Shown: piece after piece, positions 1 through 7,841 of the stretch | Numbering within the stretch: the stretch's first letter is position 1 | Layout of the letters: every line of letters begins with the position of its first letter | Assembly (NCBI GenBank): GCA_016291895.1 | Contig: JAEEZO010000044.1 | Location: 1-17,489, forward strand | Direction of reading: 5' to 3' | Source of the DNA: Caryophanales bacterium | GTDB lineage: Bacteria > Bacillota_I > Bacilli_A > RF39 > UBA660 | Length of the DNA: 17,489 bases | Made by a program: the position numbers and the translations under genes | Notes under the pieces: generated by a model | Seen by the model: the letters and a program-made list of their open reading frames with translations, nothing else | Database searches by the model: none | Told to the model about the DNA's origin: nothing

Positions 1-1389
1 ATACATTTTTATCGTTGAACCATTAAGATTAAAGTTCATATTTGATTTTAATTGAATAGCTGTATTTAAAATAGGATCGTTTTTATTCACAATATTAGCA
101 ACAACATAAGTACCTTTCGTTAACTTAATATTTTTAATACCATTATCATGAGCATAAGTTACAGCTGCATTAATAGCTTTAGTATTGGCAAGAGCTGTTG
201 ATTTACTTACTTTTTCTCCTGCAACAATATTAAAGTATTTATTATTAATTGTTCCATCACTACTTATTGCATCACTATTTTTTATAACAAGAGTACAAGT
301 CGCAATCTTTCCATTATTTGATTTTGCTGTTATTGTTACTGTTCCTGATTTAATAGCCACCACTTTCCCATTTTTATCGACAGTAGCTATTTTGGAATTG
401 CTACTTGTCCATCTGATTGTTTTATTTGTAGCATTAGTTGGTGTTACTGTTGCTGTTAATTTTTCATTTTTACCAACCAATAAAGACAACTTAGTTTTAT
501 TCAATGTTACCTTACTCACGTTAACTGTTTTAGAAGTAACAGTTACTTTACAAGTCGCAATCTTTCCATTATTTGATTTTGCTGTTATTGTTACTGTTCC
601 TGACTTAATAGCCACTACTTTACCATTTTTATCAACAGTAGCTATTTTAGGATTGCCACTTGTCCAAATAATTGTTTTATTTTTGGCATTAGAGGGAATC
701 ACTGTTGCATTTAGTTTCTCACTTTTACCAACTATTAAAGATAAATTAGTTTTATTTAAAGTTATTTTGCTTACATCACCATTTTTAGACGTAACAGTTA
801 CTTTACAAGAGGCCTTTTTACCATTATCTAATGAAACCGTTATTGTAGCAGTACCTTCTTTAATACCTTTTACTACTCCATTATTATTTACTGTAGCAAC
901 TTTTGGATTACTACTTGTCCATTTAACATCATGAAACACATTTGATACAACCATTGTAACTTTTAAACTATCACTATCACCAACTTTGATAGATAGATTT
1001 TTTTTATTAAGACTAATACCTATTTCTATTTTCCAATGAGCATATATTGTTGTGTTTTTATTAAATTTTGTCGACGAATTAACTACACTCCCGCCACTTT
1101 TTTTTGAATACCATCCGGTAAAGGTATATCCACTTCTTGTTGGGGTTGGTAAGCTACCAATTTTGGTCCCCTTTTTTATTGAAAGACTTTTCTTTGATAC
1201 CATTCCACCATTTGCGTCCAAAATAACATTTATCTTATTTGAAGCAAGAGTACCTATTTCACCAATATCATCATTATCATCTTTATTTGTTTTAATAACA
1301 TTAATTTTGATTAAAAGAAATACTATAGAAGATATCATTAATAAAGATCCTATTACTAATAAAGTAATTGATTTACCTTTTTTATTCAT
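1..1389 (-). CDS. Membrane-anchored Big_2/beta-helix surface protein (3' end outside window)
   Basis: The minus-strand frame is open from an ATG at 1389 to the window edge (463 codons, no stop), so the C-terminus is missing. An AGAGG ribosome site lies just upstream. In order: a short basic N-terminus and one hydrophobic segment (about residues 8-27) that should act as a signal anchor; an InlB-B/Listeria-Bacteroides repeat (about 53-119, with LDANGG and GYTFTGWY); three bacterial Ig-like (Big_2) repeats (about 121-370) of 85 residues, each with the WTSSN..ATVD core; then the start of a right-handed beta-helix domain (from about 375, with KLTKGTYVVANIVNKN). From Big_2 repeat 3 onward it closely matches the neighbour at 1519-3738, so the missing part is probably the same beta-helix. 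Role inferred: extracellular carbohydrate or host-surface interaction; no catalytic residues can be assigned. Confidence 0.85.
   Translation of the reverse strand, partial: MNKKGKSITLLVIGSLLMISSIVFLLIKINVIKTNKDDNDDIGEIGTLASNKINVILDANGGMVSKKSLSIKKGTKIGSLPTPTRSGYTFTGWYSKKSGGSVVNSSTKFNKNTTIYAHWKIEIGISLNKKNLSIKVGDSDSLKVTMVVSNVFHDVKWTSSNPKVATVNNNGVVKGIKEGTATITVSLDNGKKASCKVTVTSKNGDVSKITLNKTNLSLIVGKSEKLNATVIPSNAKNKTIIWTSGNPKIATVDKNGKVVAIKSGTVTITAKSNNGKIATCKVTVTSKTVNVSKVTLNKTKLSLLVGKNEKLTATVTPTNATNKTIRWTSSNSKIATVDKNGKVVAIKSGTVTITAKSNNGKIATCTLVIKNSDAISSDGTINNKYFNIVAGEKVSKSTALANTKAINAAVTYAHDNGIKNIKLTKGTYVVANIVNKNDPILNTAIQLKSNMNFNLNGSTIKMY
80..275 (-). repeat. Segment nearly identical to 2339-2534 (paralogous repeat, copy A)
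   Basis: This part of the beta-helix entry domain matches the corresponding part of the next gene. The stretch starting tttttattcacaatattag at 80 recurs at 2339 with only a couple of differences over about 65 bases, and the stretch around 230-275 recurs almost unchanged around 2488-2534. Copy B then has a 15-bp insertion, adding about five residues rich in Gly, Ser and Thr, that copy A lacks. Confidence 0.75.
301..1065 (-). repeat. Three tandem 255-bp Big_2-encoding repeats
   Basis: The same DNA recurs at an exact 255-bp (85-codon) spacing, with matching points at 301, 556 and 811. The first two units are almost identical over long stretches, for example the tract reading caatctttccattatttg. 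The third unit has diverged. The units encode the three Ig-like domains of the partial surface protein. The exact in-frame period suggests recent internal duplication. Confidence 0.8.
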
Positions 1390-1405
1390 ATATACCTCTA
1401 TTTTT

Positions 1406-1433
1406 ATTATATATTAGCTAACTAAAAAAACAA
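1406..1433 (-). promoter_or_regulatory. Promoter for the partial Big_2/beta-helix gene
   Basis: On the minus strand a TTGTTT -35 (1428-1433) lies 16 bp from a perfect TATAAT -10 (1406-1411). This gives a short leader containing the AGAGG ribosome site before the ATG at 1389. The -35 lies inside one arm of an imperfect inverted repeat (1419-1465). Confidence 0.6.
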
Positions 1434-1465
1434 ACTTTTTAACATTAGTTTGTTTTTTAGTTAAC
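1419..1465. repeat. Inverted repeat overlapping the -35 of the gene at 1389
   Basis: The arms TAACTAAAAAAACAAAC (1419-1435) and GTTTGTTTTTTAGTTA (1448-1463) pair with one bulged base. It could be a second terminator for the upstream gene, or an operator, because it covers the -35 hexamer. The sequence does not decide between these. Confidence 0.5.
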
Positions 1466-1489
1466 ACTTTTTTTATTTTATATCTAAAT

Positions 1490-1520
1490 AAAAAAGATTT
1501 AAGTAAATTAAATCTTTTTT
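1490..1520 (-). terminator. Intrinsic terminator after the 1519-3738 gene
   Basis: Perfect 13-bp inverted repeat AAAAAAGATTTAA (1490-1502) / TTAAATCTTTTTT (1508-1520) with a 5-base loop. The right arm overlaps the stop codon (1519-1521), and the hairpin ends in a T run in the direction of transcription. The stem is A/T-rich, as at several other sites here. Confidence 0.7.
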
Positions 1521-3738
1521 AACTACATTTAACATAATCCTGACCAGTATATCTTATTCTTTGACATTCGTTATCTTTAAGCGTGAAACTTTTTCTTAAA
1601 CTTTCTCGAAGATAAACTGTATGCGATTTTTTACAATCAAAATCATTATCACGAATAATTATATTAACTTCATTTTTAGTAGTACATCGTTTAAGCTTAT
1701 TATATGAAGAAAAATCAATTTCATTACTGGAAAATTTATTTTTATAAATCTCTGTTTTAATAATATAATTTTTAGTTCCATCTGGTTCAACATCAATGCC
1801 TGCTTGAGGATCAGTTCCCTTAATATTGTGAATGTTATTGCTATAAACTTTTAAACCATCAACTCTTCCAATCGTTATACCTTGTCGACGACAATTATAT
1901 ATTTCATTATTATGAACTAAAATATTTTTGGTAACTATTGGGAAAACTAGTTTATTACTAGCAACAACAACACCATCACCAGTCATTTCTTTTATAGTTA
2001 AATTATATATTTCAATCGATGAAGAATCTTTTACTCTAACACCCATACCCCATTCATGAGTACCATTACCTTTTGAACCATCATTACATTTATGTATTTT
2101 TCTTGCATCTGGTCCTACACGTCTATCTTCAGAAAGAATTAAAGTTTTTCCATCTCCACATGTGTGTTTTTGACGATCACCTTCTAGAGTTCCATTATAT
2201 ACTTTAGCATTTTTAATATTATATACTAATATAACACTATATTGAGCATCTGAATTAGGATACATCTTTAATGTAGAACCATTCAAGTTGAAATTAATGT
2301 TTGATTTTAATTGAACAGCAGCATTTAAAATAGTTTCGTTTTTATTCACAATATTAGCAACAACATAGGTACCTTTCGTTAACTTAATAGTTTTAATACC
2401 ATTCTTTTTTGCATAAGATATGGCTTCATTAAGACCTTTAGTATTTGCAAGAGCAGTGCTTTTATTAACTCCACTTCCCGTAACAATATTAAAGTATTTA
2501 TTATTAATTGTTCCATCACTACTTATTGCATCACTAGTAGTACTACCACTATTTTTTATAACAAAAGTACAGGTTGCTGTCTTACCATTATTTGATTTTG
2601 CTGTAACAGTTGCTGTTCCTGCTTTTAATGCTGTTACAACACCATCTTTTACAGTGGCAACACTTGTATTACTACTTGTCCAAGTTACGGTTTTGTTAGT
2701 AGCATTATCGGGTTTAATTGTCATTCTTGATTTCAAATTATATGATTTACCAACATTCATATTAATATTATTACTTTCAAAACTTATGCTAGTAACTTCT
2801 ACTTCTTGGGTACTACTATTATTACTAATAACAAAAGTACACGTTGCTGTTTTACCATTACTAGATTTTGCTGTAACAGTTACAGTTCCTGCTTTTAAGG
2901 CAGTTACAAGTCCATCATTTACAGTTGCAATACTTGTATTACTACTTGTCCATGTTATCTTTTTATTAGTTGCATTACTTGGTTTAATGGTCATTCTAGA
3001 TCTTAAATTATATTTGCTACCTATTTTTAATTTAATATTATTACTTTCAAAACTAATACTTGTTACTTCAATAATTTCTTCTTCTGGTTGTTCACTAGAT
3101 GACTTTTTAGTAACTGTTACCTTACATATTGCTTCTTTTCCATTATCTGTTACTACTCTAATGATTGCATTTCCAACACCAACAGCTTTTATTTCTCCAT
3201 ATTTACTAACAGTAGCAACGGTTTTATTACTAGTTGACCAAGTAACCTTTTGAATACTAGCATTATTTGGTGATAACGTATAATGAAGTGTTTCACTATC
3301 ACCAACTTTTAAGCTTAATGATTTTTTATTTAAAGAAACACTTTCAACACTAATAGAACTTACAGGTTCAACAACAGTAACAATACATTCATCTTTGATA
3401 TTACTATCTTTCCTTAATTGAACCGTAATAGTAGTAACTCCCACTTTTTTAGCTTCGATATAACCCGTTGAATCATCAACAGTTGCAACACTTGGATCAC
3501 TACTTGTAAAGATAACGGCATCACCATTATTATTTATTACATCTAAATGGGTAACTTCACCTTTTCGCATTTCTAATTCTTTTATAGAAAAAGTTATTGA
3601 ATCTTTTTTATCATCAATTGTACTAAATGGTCCATCAATAACATTAAAAGCTACTAAACCAAAATATAGTACAATTACTCCTAGTACTCCAATAATAATC
3701 TTTAAAATTATATTATTTTCAGATTCACTATTTCTCAT
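1519..3738 (-). CDS. Membrane-anchored protein with four Big_2 domains and a right-handed beta-helix
   Basis: About 739 residues. I place the start at the ATG at 3738 because AGGTGAT lies just upstream; the frame also opens further upstream (3783) but without a ribosome site. Hydrophobic residues about 10-31 form a signal anchor. Four Ig-like Big_2 domains follow (about 50-125, 131-213, 223-310, 313-400); the last two are near copies at a 270-bp DNA period and carry WTSSNTS.ATV. From about 410 to the end is a right-handed parallel beta-helix (pectate-lyase-like fold) with repeated N-rich turns and a GIDVEPDG stretch. The C-terminal domain has several cysteines and no LPXTG motif. Such proteins are typically extracellular polysaccharide-acting or adhesive; no active site can be identified. 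It is a paralogue of the next gene downstream and probably has its own transcript, since terminators lie on both sides. Confidence 0.85.
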   Translation of the reverse strand: MRNSESENNIILKIIIGVLGVIVLYFGLVAFNVIDGPFSTIDDKKDSITFSIKELEMRKGEVTHLDVINNNGDAVIFTSSDPSVATVDDSTGYIEAKKVGVTTITVQLRKDSNIKDECIVTVVEPVSSISVESVSLNKKSLSLKVGDSETLHYTLSPNNASIQKVTWSTSNKTVATVSKYGEIKAVGVGNAIIRVVTDNGKEAICKVTVTKKSSSEQPEEEIIEVTSISFESNNIKLKIGSKYNLRSRMTIKPSNATNKKITWTSSNTSIATVNDGLVTALKAGTVTVTAKSSNGKTATCTFVISNNSSTQEVEVTSISFESNNINMNVGKSYNLKSRMTIKPDNATNKTVTWTSSNTSVATVKDGVVTALKAGTATVTAKSNNGKTATCTFVIKNSGSTTSDAISSDGTINNKYFNIVTGSGVNKSTALANTKGLNEAISYAKKNGIKTIKLTKGTYVVANIVNKNETILNAAVQLKSNINFNLNGSTLKMYPNSDAQYSVILVYNIKNAKVYNGTLEGDRQKHTCGDGKTLILSEDRRVGPDARKIHKCNDGSKGNGTHEWGMGVRVKDSSSIEIYNLTIKEMTGDGVVVASNKLVFPIVTKNILVHNNEIYNCRRQGITIGRVDGLKVYSNNIHNIKGTDPQAGIDVEPDGTKNYIIKTEIYKNKFSSNEIDFSSYNKLKRCTTKNEVNIIIRDNDFDCKKSHTVYLRESLRKSFTLKDNECQRIRYTGQDYVKCS
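2339..2534 (-). repeat. Segment nearly identical to 80-275 (paralogous repeat, copy B)
   Basis: Counterpart of copy A in the neighbouring paralogue, in the same orientation. After about 2534 this copy carries a 15-bp insertion that is absent from copy A. Direct repeats of this quality about 2.26 kb apart are a substrate for recombination between the two genes. Confidence 0.75.
2571..3110 (-). repeat. Two tandem 270-bp Big_2-encoding repeats
   Basis: Matching points at 2571-2580 and 2841-2850 (aggttgctgt and acgttgctgt) define a 270-bp, 90-codon period. The units encode the third and fourth Ig-like domains and are highly similar in DNA as well as in protein. Confidence 0.7.
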
Positions 3739-3753
3739 ATTATCACCTATTAT

Positions 3754-3768
3754 AATTGTATTACAATT
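3754..3768. repeat. Small perfect inverted repeat upstream of the Big_2/beta-helix gene
   Basis: AATTGTA (3754-3760) and TACAATT (3762-3768) are perfect inverted arms around one base, just upstream of the ribosome site of the gene starting at 3738. A 7-1-7 layout is common for Fur/PerR-type and other dimeric regulators, but the sequence matches no consensus I recognise, and A/T-rich palindromes arise easily by chance. Confidence 0.35.
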
Positions 3769-3786
3769 AATTCTATTAAACAATAA

Positions 3787-3814
3787 AAAACTAGTTATAC
3801 AAATAACTAGTTTT
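3787..3814 (-). terminator. Terminator of the suf operon
   Basis: Perfect 12-bp arms AAAACTAGTTAT (3787-3798) and ATAACTAGTTTT (3803-3814) with a 4-base loop, 8 bp after the sufU stop, followed by T residues on the minus strand. It closes the suf operon at the place where sufB follows sufU in the usual Bacillus order. Confidence 0.8.
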
Positions 3815-3822
3815 CATTAATT

Positions 3823-4254
3823 TTACTTATTTTCTTTATATTTAATAATGGCTTTCTTTAATGTTTCAAAAGGTAACATTGCACATTTTTTACGACTAGG
3901 TTGTTTATACATCTCATCATATGCATTTAACTCTTCCAAAGAATCTTTATCATATTCTTTTTCATCTAACATCTTATAATAATTATCCATTAAAGATAAC
4001 GCTTCATCAATGGTTTTACCAATTAACTTTTGAATCATAATAGATGTTGCAGATGTTGTAATCGCACATGCTTCTCCATCAAAATATACATCTTCTATCT
4101 TATTACCATTAAATTTAACAAATAATGTTACATTATCAATACATGAATCACTATGTGTATTGGCTGAAACAAAAGAATCATCTTCAATTGTTTTTTTATT
4201 TGTAGGATTTTGAAAATTATCAATAATGATAGTTCTTCTTAAATCATTATCCAT
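3823..4254 (-). CDS. sufU: SufU, zinc-dependent sulfurtransferase partner of SufS
   Basis: 143 residues, the usual SufU length. The protein accepts persulfide sulfur from SufS in Fe-S cluster assembly. All four zinc ligands of the family are visible: Cys38 and Asp40 (SDSCID), Cys63 (GEACAIT) and Cys124 (RKKCAML). The spacer between the second and third Cys motifs is of the SufU type, not the IscU type. I choose the ATG at 4254 because AAGGTGAT lies six bases before it; the frame could begin one codon earlier at a TTG. It overlaps the end of sufS by 8 bp and is the last suf gene before the terminator. Confidence 0.92.
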   Translation of the reverse strand: MDNDLRRTIIIDNFQNPTNKKTIEDDSFVSANTHSDSCIDNVTLFVKFNGNKIEDVYFDGEACAITTSATSIMIQKLIGKTIDEALSLMDNYYKMLDEKEYDKDSLEELNAYDEMYKQPSRKKCAMLPFETLKKAIIKYKENK

Positions 4255-5446
4255 CAATAATCACCTTCATCAAGTCATCATGATTTTTAATAACTTCAAT
4301 AAATTTATCAACTTCTTCTTTCGTATTATAAAAATATAGTGAAACACGACAAGTATTCGAAATACCAATAAGATCTTTAACCATTTTAGCACAATGATTA
4401 CCTGCTCTAACACAAATATGATAATGATTTAAATATCGACTTGTATCTTGAGAAAAGATATCTTTAATATTAAATAAAATAGTATTACTATTAATATCTT
4501 TATTATAAATAATAACATCATTAACTTCACTTAACTTATTTATAAAATAATTACGTAGTTCAAGTTCATATTGATGAATGTTATCCATACCAAGATTATT
4601 TAAATATTTAATAGCTTTACGAAGACCTAAGATACCAGCGATATTTTGGGTACCAGCTTCAAGACGTGATGGTAGTTCTTTGTTCTCATATGTTAAATCA
4701 CACTCAAAAACACTATTCATACCACCGCCAAGAATAATTGGTTCCATTTGATTTAATAGTTCATATTTACCATATAGTACACCAATACCTGTTGGGCCTA
4801 ACATCTTATGAGCAGAGAACGCTAAAAAGTCAACACCACTTTCAATAACATTGGTTTTCTTATGTGGTACAGACTGACACCCATCACAAACAACTAATAT
4901 TCCCATAGGATGAACCATTTCACATATTTGTTCCATTGGTCTTGTATCTCCAAATGTATTAGTTATTTCAGCAAGAGAAATTACTTTAGTGTTACTTGTA
5001 ATAGCTTTTCTAACATTATCAAGAGTTACCATATTATTCTCAAGTTCAATAAACTTAATATCAATACCTATTTCATTTTTTAATTTATACCATGGAAGAA
5101 CATTACTAGCATGTTCAGACTTCGTTATTAATACTTCATCACCTTTATGAAGATAGTTTTTCATAAAGCCAAAAACAATCATATTAAGTGATTCTGTTGC
5201 GCCACTAGTAAATATTATTTCTCTTCGGTCATTAGCATTTATAAAATCTCTTACTAAATCTCTTGTTTCTTCATATAAACTATCTACTTTTTGGGAAATA
5301 TCATAATCTCCTCGATGAGCGTTTGCAGAATACTTTGTATAATATTCAATATTACTTTCAATAACACTAATTGGTTTTAAAGTTGTTGCTCCATTATCAA
5401 AATATATTAAATTATTGGAAAGTATTGGAAAATCTTCTCTATTCAT
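4247..5446 (-). CDS. sufS: SufS, group II cysteine desulfurase
   Basis: 399 residues, full length. This PLP enzyme removes sulfur from L-cysteine and passes it to SufU. The PLP Schiff-base lysine is Lys214 in FSAHKMLGP; His112 (SEHASN) stacks on the cofactor; the active-site persulfide cysteine is Cys352 in RAGNHCAK. The FDNGATT N-terminus is typical of the family. The ribosome site GGTGGTGA precedes the ATG at 5446. Only 4 bp separate it from the sufD stop, and its end overlaps sufU, so the genes are surely co-transcribed. Confidence 0.95.
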   Translation of the reverse strand: MNREDFPILSNNLIYFDNGATTLKPISVIESNIEYYTKYSANAHRGDYDISQKVDSLYEETRDLVRDFINANDRREIIFTSGATESLNMIVFGFMKNYLHKGDEVLITKSEHASNVLPWYKLKNEIGIDIKFIELENNMVTLDNVRKAITSNTKVISLAEITNTFGDTRPMEQICEMVHPMGILVVCDGCQSVPHKKTNVIESGVDFLAFSAHKMLGPTGIGVLYGKYELLNQMEPIILGGGMNSVFECDLTYENKELPSRLEAGTQNIAGILGLRKAIKYLNNLGMDNIHQYELELRNYFINKLSEVNDVIIYNKDINSNTILFNIKDIFSQDTSRYLNHYHICVRAGNHCAKMVKDLIGISNTCRVSLYFYNTKEEVDKFIEVIKNHDDLMKVIIDG

Positions 5447-5450
5447 AATT

Positions 5451-6143
5451 TCACCACCATTCTTTTATCTTTTCATTAAATAAACTTGCTTCTTCACCTA
5501 GTTCCATTTTACCTAATATTATGGATTTAACAAAAAGATTATTAATTTCTTCTTCTGTTAAGCCACGACTTTCTAAATAAAATTTTGTTTCTTTATCAAT
5601 TGTACCAATATAGGCTGAATGGCTTGCAAGTATTTCATTAGTATCAATAATTAAATTAGGTATTATTTTAGAATCCCCATTTCCGTAATTAATTATTTTA
5701 CTATTTTGTCTACATTCAACATCAGTAAAACTTTGATATACTCTTCCATCAATATTAAAATATAGTTTATTATTAGAAAGATTTATACCACCATTATTTA
5801 ATTCACTAATACTATTATCTCCCATATGACAAATATCATATGTATTAATTGAATCTTTATTTGCAAGAACACCATAATTAAATATTAACTTACTATCTTT
5901 AAATAATGATCCTTTAACATCAATTGATATATTTTTGCCAATACAGTTAACAACTAAAGTATTAACATTGTCATTATTAAATATAAAACATAAATTTAAA
6001 TGACAATCATTACCCATAATAACTAATTTGTTATCACCATTAACTTCAAAAGATATTTTCATATCTTTATTAACCTCTAATAGATAACAATCATCATTTA
6101 AAATAATATTTTTACTTTCATCAACGATATTTAGCTTATTCAT
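5451..6143 (-). CDS. sufD: Short SufD-like Fe-S assembly scaffold protein (SufBD family)
   Basis: 230 residues, against roughly 400 or more for typical SufD or SufB. The sequence is mostly beta-strand-like, as in the SufBD beta-helix core. The C-terminal part is clearly of this family: IIPNLIIDTNEILASHSAYIG, then FYLESRGLTEEEINNLFV. His175 in ASHSAYIG matches the conserved His of SufD (SHGATVG). Cys144 (DVECRQ) is the only cysteine in the conserved C-terminal half; by eye no cysteine falls where the E. coli SufB catalytic Cys405 would be. The N-terminal helical domain of ordinary SufD is missing. The start is supported by GAAGGG before the ATG, which overlaps the end of sufC by 8 bp. No sufB is present. 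It may be the sole scaffold (acting as a homodimer on SufC), or SufB may be encoded elsewhere. Confidence 0.85.
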   Translation of the reverse strand: MNKLNIVDESKNIILNDDCYLLEVNKDMKISFEVNGDNKLVIMGNDCHLNLCFIFNNDNVNTLVVNCIGKNISIDVKGSLFKDSKLIFNYGVLANKDSINTYDICHMGDNSISELNNGGINLSNNKLYFNIDGRVYQSFTDVECRQNSKIINYGNGDSKIIPNLIIDTNEILASHSAYIGTIDKETKFYLESRGLTEEEINNLFVKSIILGKMELGEEASLFNEKIKEWW

Positions 6144-6864
6144 TATAACCCTTCTCTTCTATTTCAAGAGCTAAATTAAAGTCACCACTTTTTACTATTG
6201 TTCCATTATTCATCATATGAACATGGGTTGGTTTTACATAATTTAATATTCTTGTATAATGCGTAATAAAAATAACGGATGTATCAGGATTCTCTTTTAA
6301 ATATTTATTAATATTATCACAAACAATTTTTAAACTATCAACATCAAGACCAGAATCTAATTCATCAAAAATAATTAGTTTTGGTTTTAACATTAAGATT
6401 TGTAATATTTCGTTTTTCTTTCTCTCACCACCAGAGAAACCTTGATTTAGACTTCGATGCATCATATCTTTATCCATCTTAAGATTATCAATATTAGTTT
6501 CTAAGTCTTTAATAAAACTATAAAGTCCAACAGGTTTATCAGTATTAGCATTCATCGCGGTTCTTATAAATTCACTATTACTTATACCATCAATAGAAAC
6601 AGGAGATTGAAAACATAAAAAAATTCCCATTCTTGCTCTTTCATAAGTTGGCATATCTTTAATACTTTTACCATCGACTTTAATATCACCTTTATCAATT
6701 ACATAATGATCATTTCCAATAATTACTTTTGATAAAGTACTTTTACCTGTTCCATTAGGTCCCATGATGGCATGGATTTCACTCTTTTTTACTACTAAAT
6801 TAAAATCATTTAATATTTTTTTATCTTCTGCGTGAACAAATAAATTATTTATTTCAAGATTCAT
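6136..6864 (-). CDS. sufC: SufC, ATPase of the SUF Fe-S cluster assembly complex
   Basis: 242 residues, full length. SufC is an ABC-type ATPase that drives the SufBCD scaffold and has no membrane domain. Visible motifs: Walker A GPNGTGKS (35-42), Q-loop Gln86, signature SGGER (144-148), Walker B LIIFDE (163-168) with D-loop SGLD, and H-loop His202 (FITHY). The ATG at 6864 is preceded by CGGTGAT; a GTG three codons upstream is part of that ribosome site and is not the start. It is the first gene of the suf operon and overlaps sufD. Confidence 0.95.
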   Translation of the reverse strand: MNLEINNLFVHAEDKKILNDFNLVVKKSEIHAIMGPNGTGKSTLSKVIIGNDHYVIDKGDIKVDGKSIKDMPTYERARMGIFLCFQSPVSIDGISNSEFIRTAMNANTDKPVGLYSFIKDLETNIDNLKMDKDMMHRSLNQGFSGGERKKNEILQILMLKPKLIIFDELDSGLDVDSLKIVCDNINKYLKENPDTSVIFITHYTRILNYVKPTHVHMMNNGTIVKSGDFNLALEIEEKGYNE

Positions 6865-6891
6865 ATAAATCACCGAGATTATTTTAACATA

Positions 6892-6920
6892 AAAAAAGAC
6901 ATATTACTATTGTCTTTTTT
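6892..6920 (-). terminator. Terminator of the sortase/membrane-protein operon
   Basis: 10-bp perfect arms AAAAAAGACA (6892-6901) and TGTCTTTTTT (6911-6920) with a 9-base loop. The right arm overlaps the stop codon of the upstream gene (6919-6921), and a T run follows in the direction of transcription. It separates the surface island from suf. Confidence 0.75.
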
Positions 6921-7341
6921 ATAATTTATACTTAATACATACATAGGAAGCAAGAAGTCCTAAAACAACTGATACATAGCCTAAACTTGGATGTAAGAAA
7001 TATACTATTTGTGATATACCAAATACATTTAATACAAAATAATTAAGTTTAAATATCATTATTATTATTCCAAATATAACAATTAAAAATGATAAAATTA
7101 ACATTTTCTTATTAATCTTTGTAATATCTGAATCATAGTATACGAAATAAAAAATACCATAAATAAAGATATATAATGGAATAATAATTCCTATAGACAT
7201 TAAAACAACATTACCATTACTTACAATAATATCACCGTATAAATAACTAAATAATTTATTAAGTGATGTTATTGAATAAGTAAGACCAATTACAACTAAC
7301 AAAATCCCCGTAAATTTAATTAATAGGTTTCTTGCTGTCAT
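6919..7341 (-). CDS. Small integral membrane protein of unknown function (about four TM helices)
   Basis: 140 residues, not recognised. Hydrophobic segments lie near residues 9-30, 43-68, 80-100 and 115-135, with short loops and a KYKL end. The ATG at 7341 follows TTGAGGTGG; a GTG nine bases upstream belongs to that ribosome site. The start codon and the stop of the preceding gene share an ATGA overlap, a sign of translational coupling, so this protein and the next are probably made in fixed proportion and may form a complex. Together with the sortase upstream they form a three-gene unit closed by a terminator. A role beside the sortase in the membrane is inference from position only. Confidence 0.75.
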   Translation of the reverse strand: MTARNLLIKFTGILLVVIGLTYSITSLNKLFSYLYGDIIVSNGNVVLMSIGIIIPLYIFIYGIFYFVYYDSDITKINKKMLILSFLIVIFGIIIMIFKLNYFVLNVFGISQIVYFLHPSLGYVSVVLGLLASYVCIKYKL

Positions 7342-7841
7342 TTTTTCCACCTCAAACTAGTAAAATAATGGAAGAATCTTATAGATGTTAATACAACAAT
7401 CCATAAAAGAAAACCACGTGAAACAAACCTTAAACATATAAGACTTGTTCCTGTATATAAGGAAAGATAACTTGTAACATCTAATCTTAGTAAAACGAAT
7501 ATTAAATACACTATAACTATCCAACTCGCAAATACAAAATTAATAATTCTTGTATTAATCGTTAATTTCTCATTAAAGATACTATAAAATAATATTCCTA
7601 AAGATCCAAAAATAATTACCATAAAGGTTGCAAACGATGGAAAATATAAATAGCGAACAACAAGTGACAATACACTATCTAAAACCGAATCATTATATTG
7701 AAGTAATAAAGCTACAAATACAAGAATTAATGTTGCAAAGACAGCTTTAATAATTTTACTCTTTTTATGTAGATTAAAGACTAAAACCATGATAAATATT
7801 AAATATAAATGTAAACATGCAATACCAATAAACTTAACCAT
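7338..7841 (-). CDS. Integral membrane protein of unknown function (about five TM helices)
   Basis: 167 residues, not recognised. It is strongly hydrophobic with about five segments (near residues 4-23, 33-48, 65-88, 100-118 and 140-158) and a basic C-terminus (SLRWKK), which suggests a cytoplasmic end. I choose the ATG at 7841, preceded by GGAG at six bases; an ATG four codons upstream also exists but has no ribosome site. It overlaps the end of the sortase gene by 8 bp and the next membrane gene by 4 bp. No transporter, enzyme or processing motif is visible. Confidence 0.75.
   Translation of the reverse strand: MVKFIGIACLHLYLIFIMVLVFNLHKKSKIIKAVFATLILVFVALLLQYNDSVLDSVLSLVVRYLYFPSFATFMVIIFGSLGILFYSIFNEKLTINTRIINFVFASWIVIVYLIFVLLRLDVTSYLSLYTGTSLICLRFVSRGFLLWIVVLTSIRFFHYFTSLRWKK

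Noticed and set aside
301..1065. Regular direct repeats that could suggest a CRISPR-like array
   Set aside because: The period is 255 bp, in frame, and encodes Ig-like domains; there are no short repeats with unique spacers.
185..1417. Open frames on the plus strand at 185-934 and 1052-1417
   Set aside because: They are the reverse side of the Big_2-encoding repeats. The translation is repetitive hydrophobic sequence without a ribosome site, while the minus-strand frame gives recognisable domains throughout.
2420..3253. Long plus-strand open frame opposite the second Big_2 gene
   Set aside because: Same cause: a reverse-strand shadow of repeated Ig-like domains, with no start signal and no family resemblance.
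3748..3753. TATAAT on the minus strand directly before the ribosome site of the gene at 3738
   Set aside because: It touches the AGGTGA, so the transcript would start inside or after the ribosome site, and there is no -35 at the right distance.
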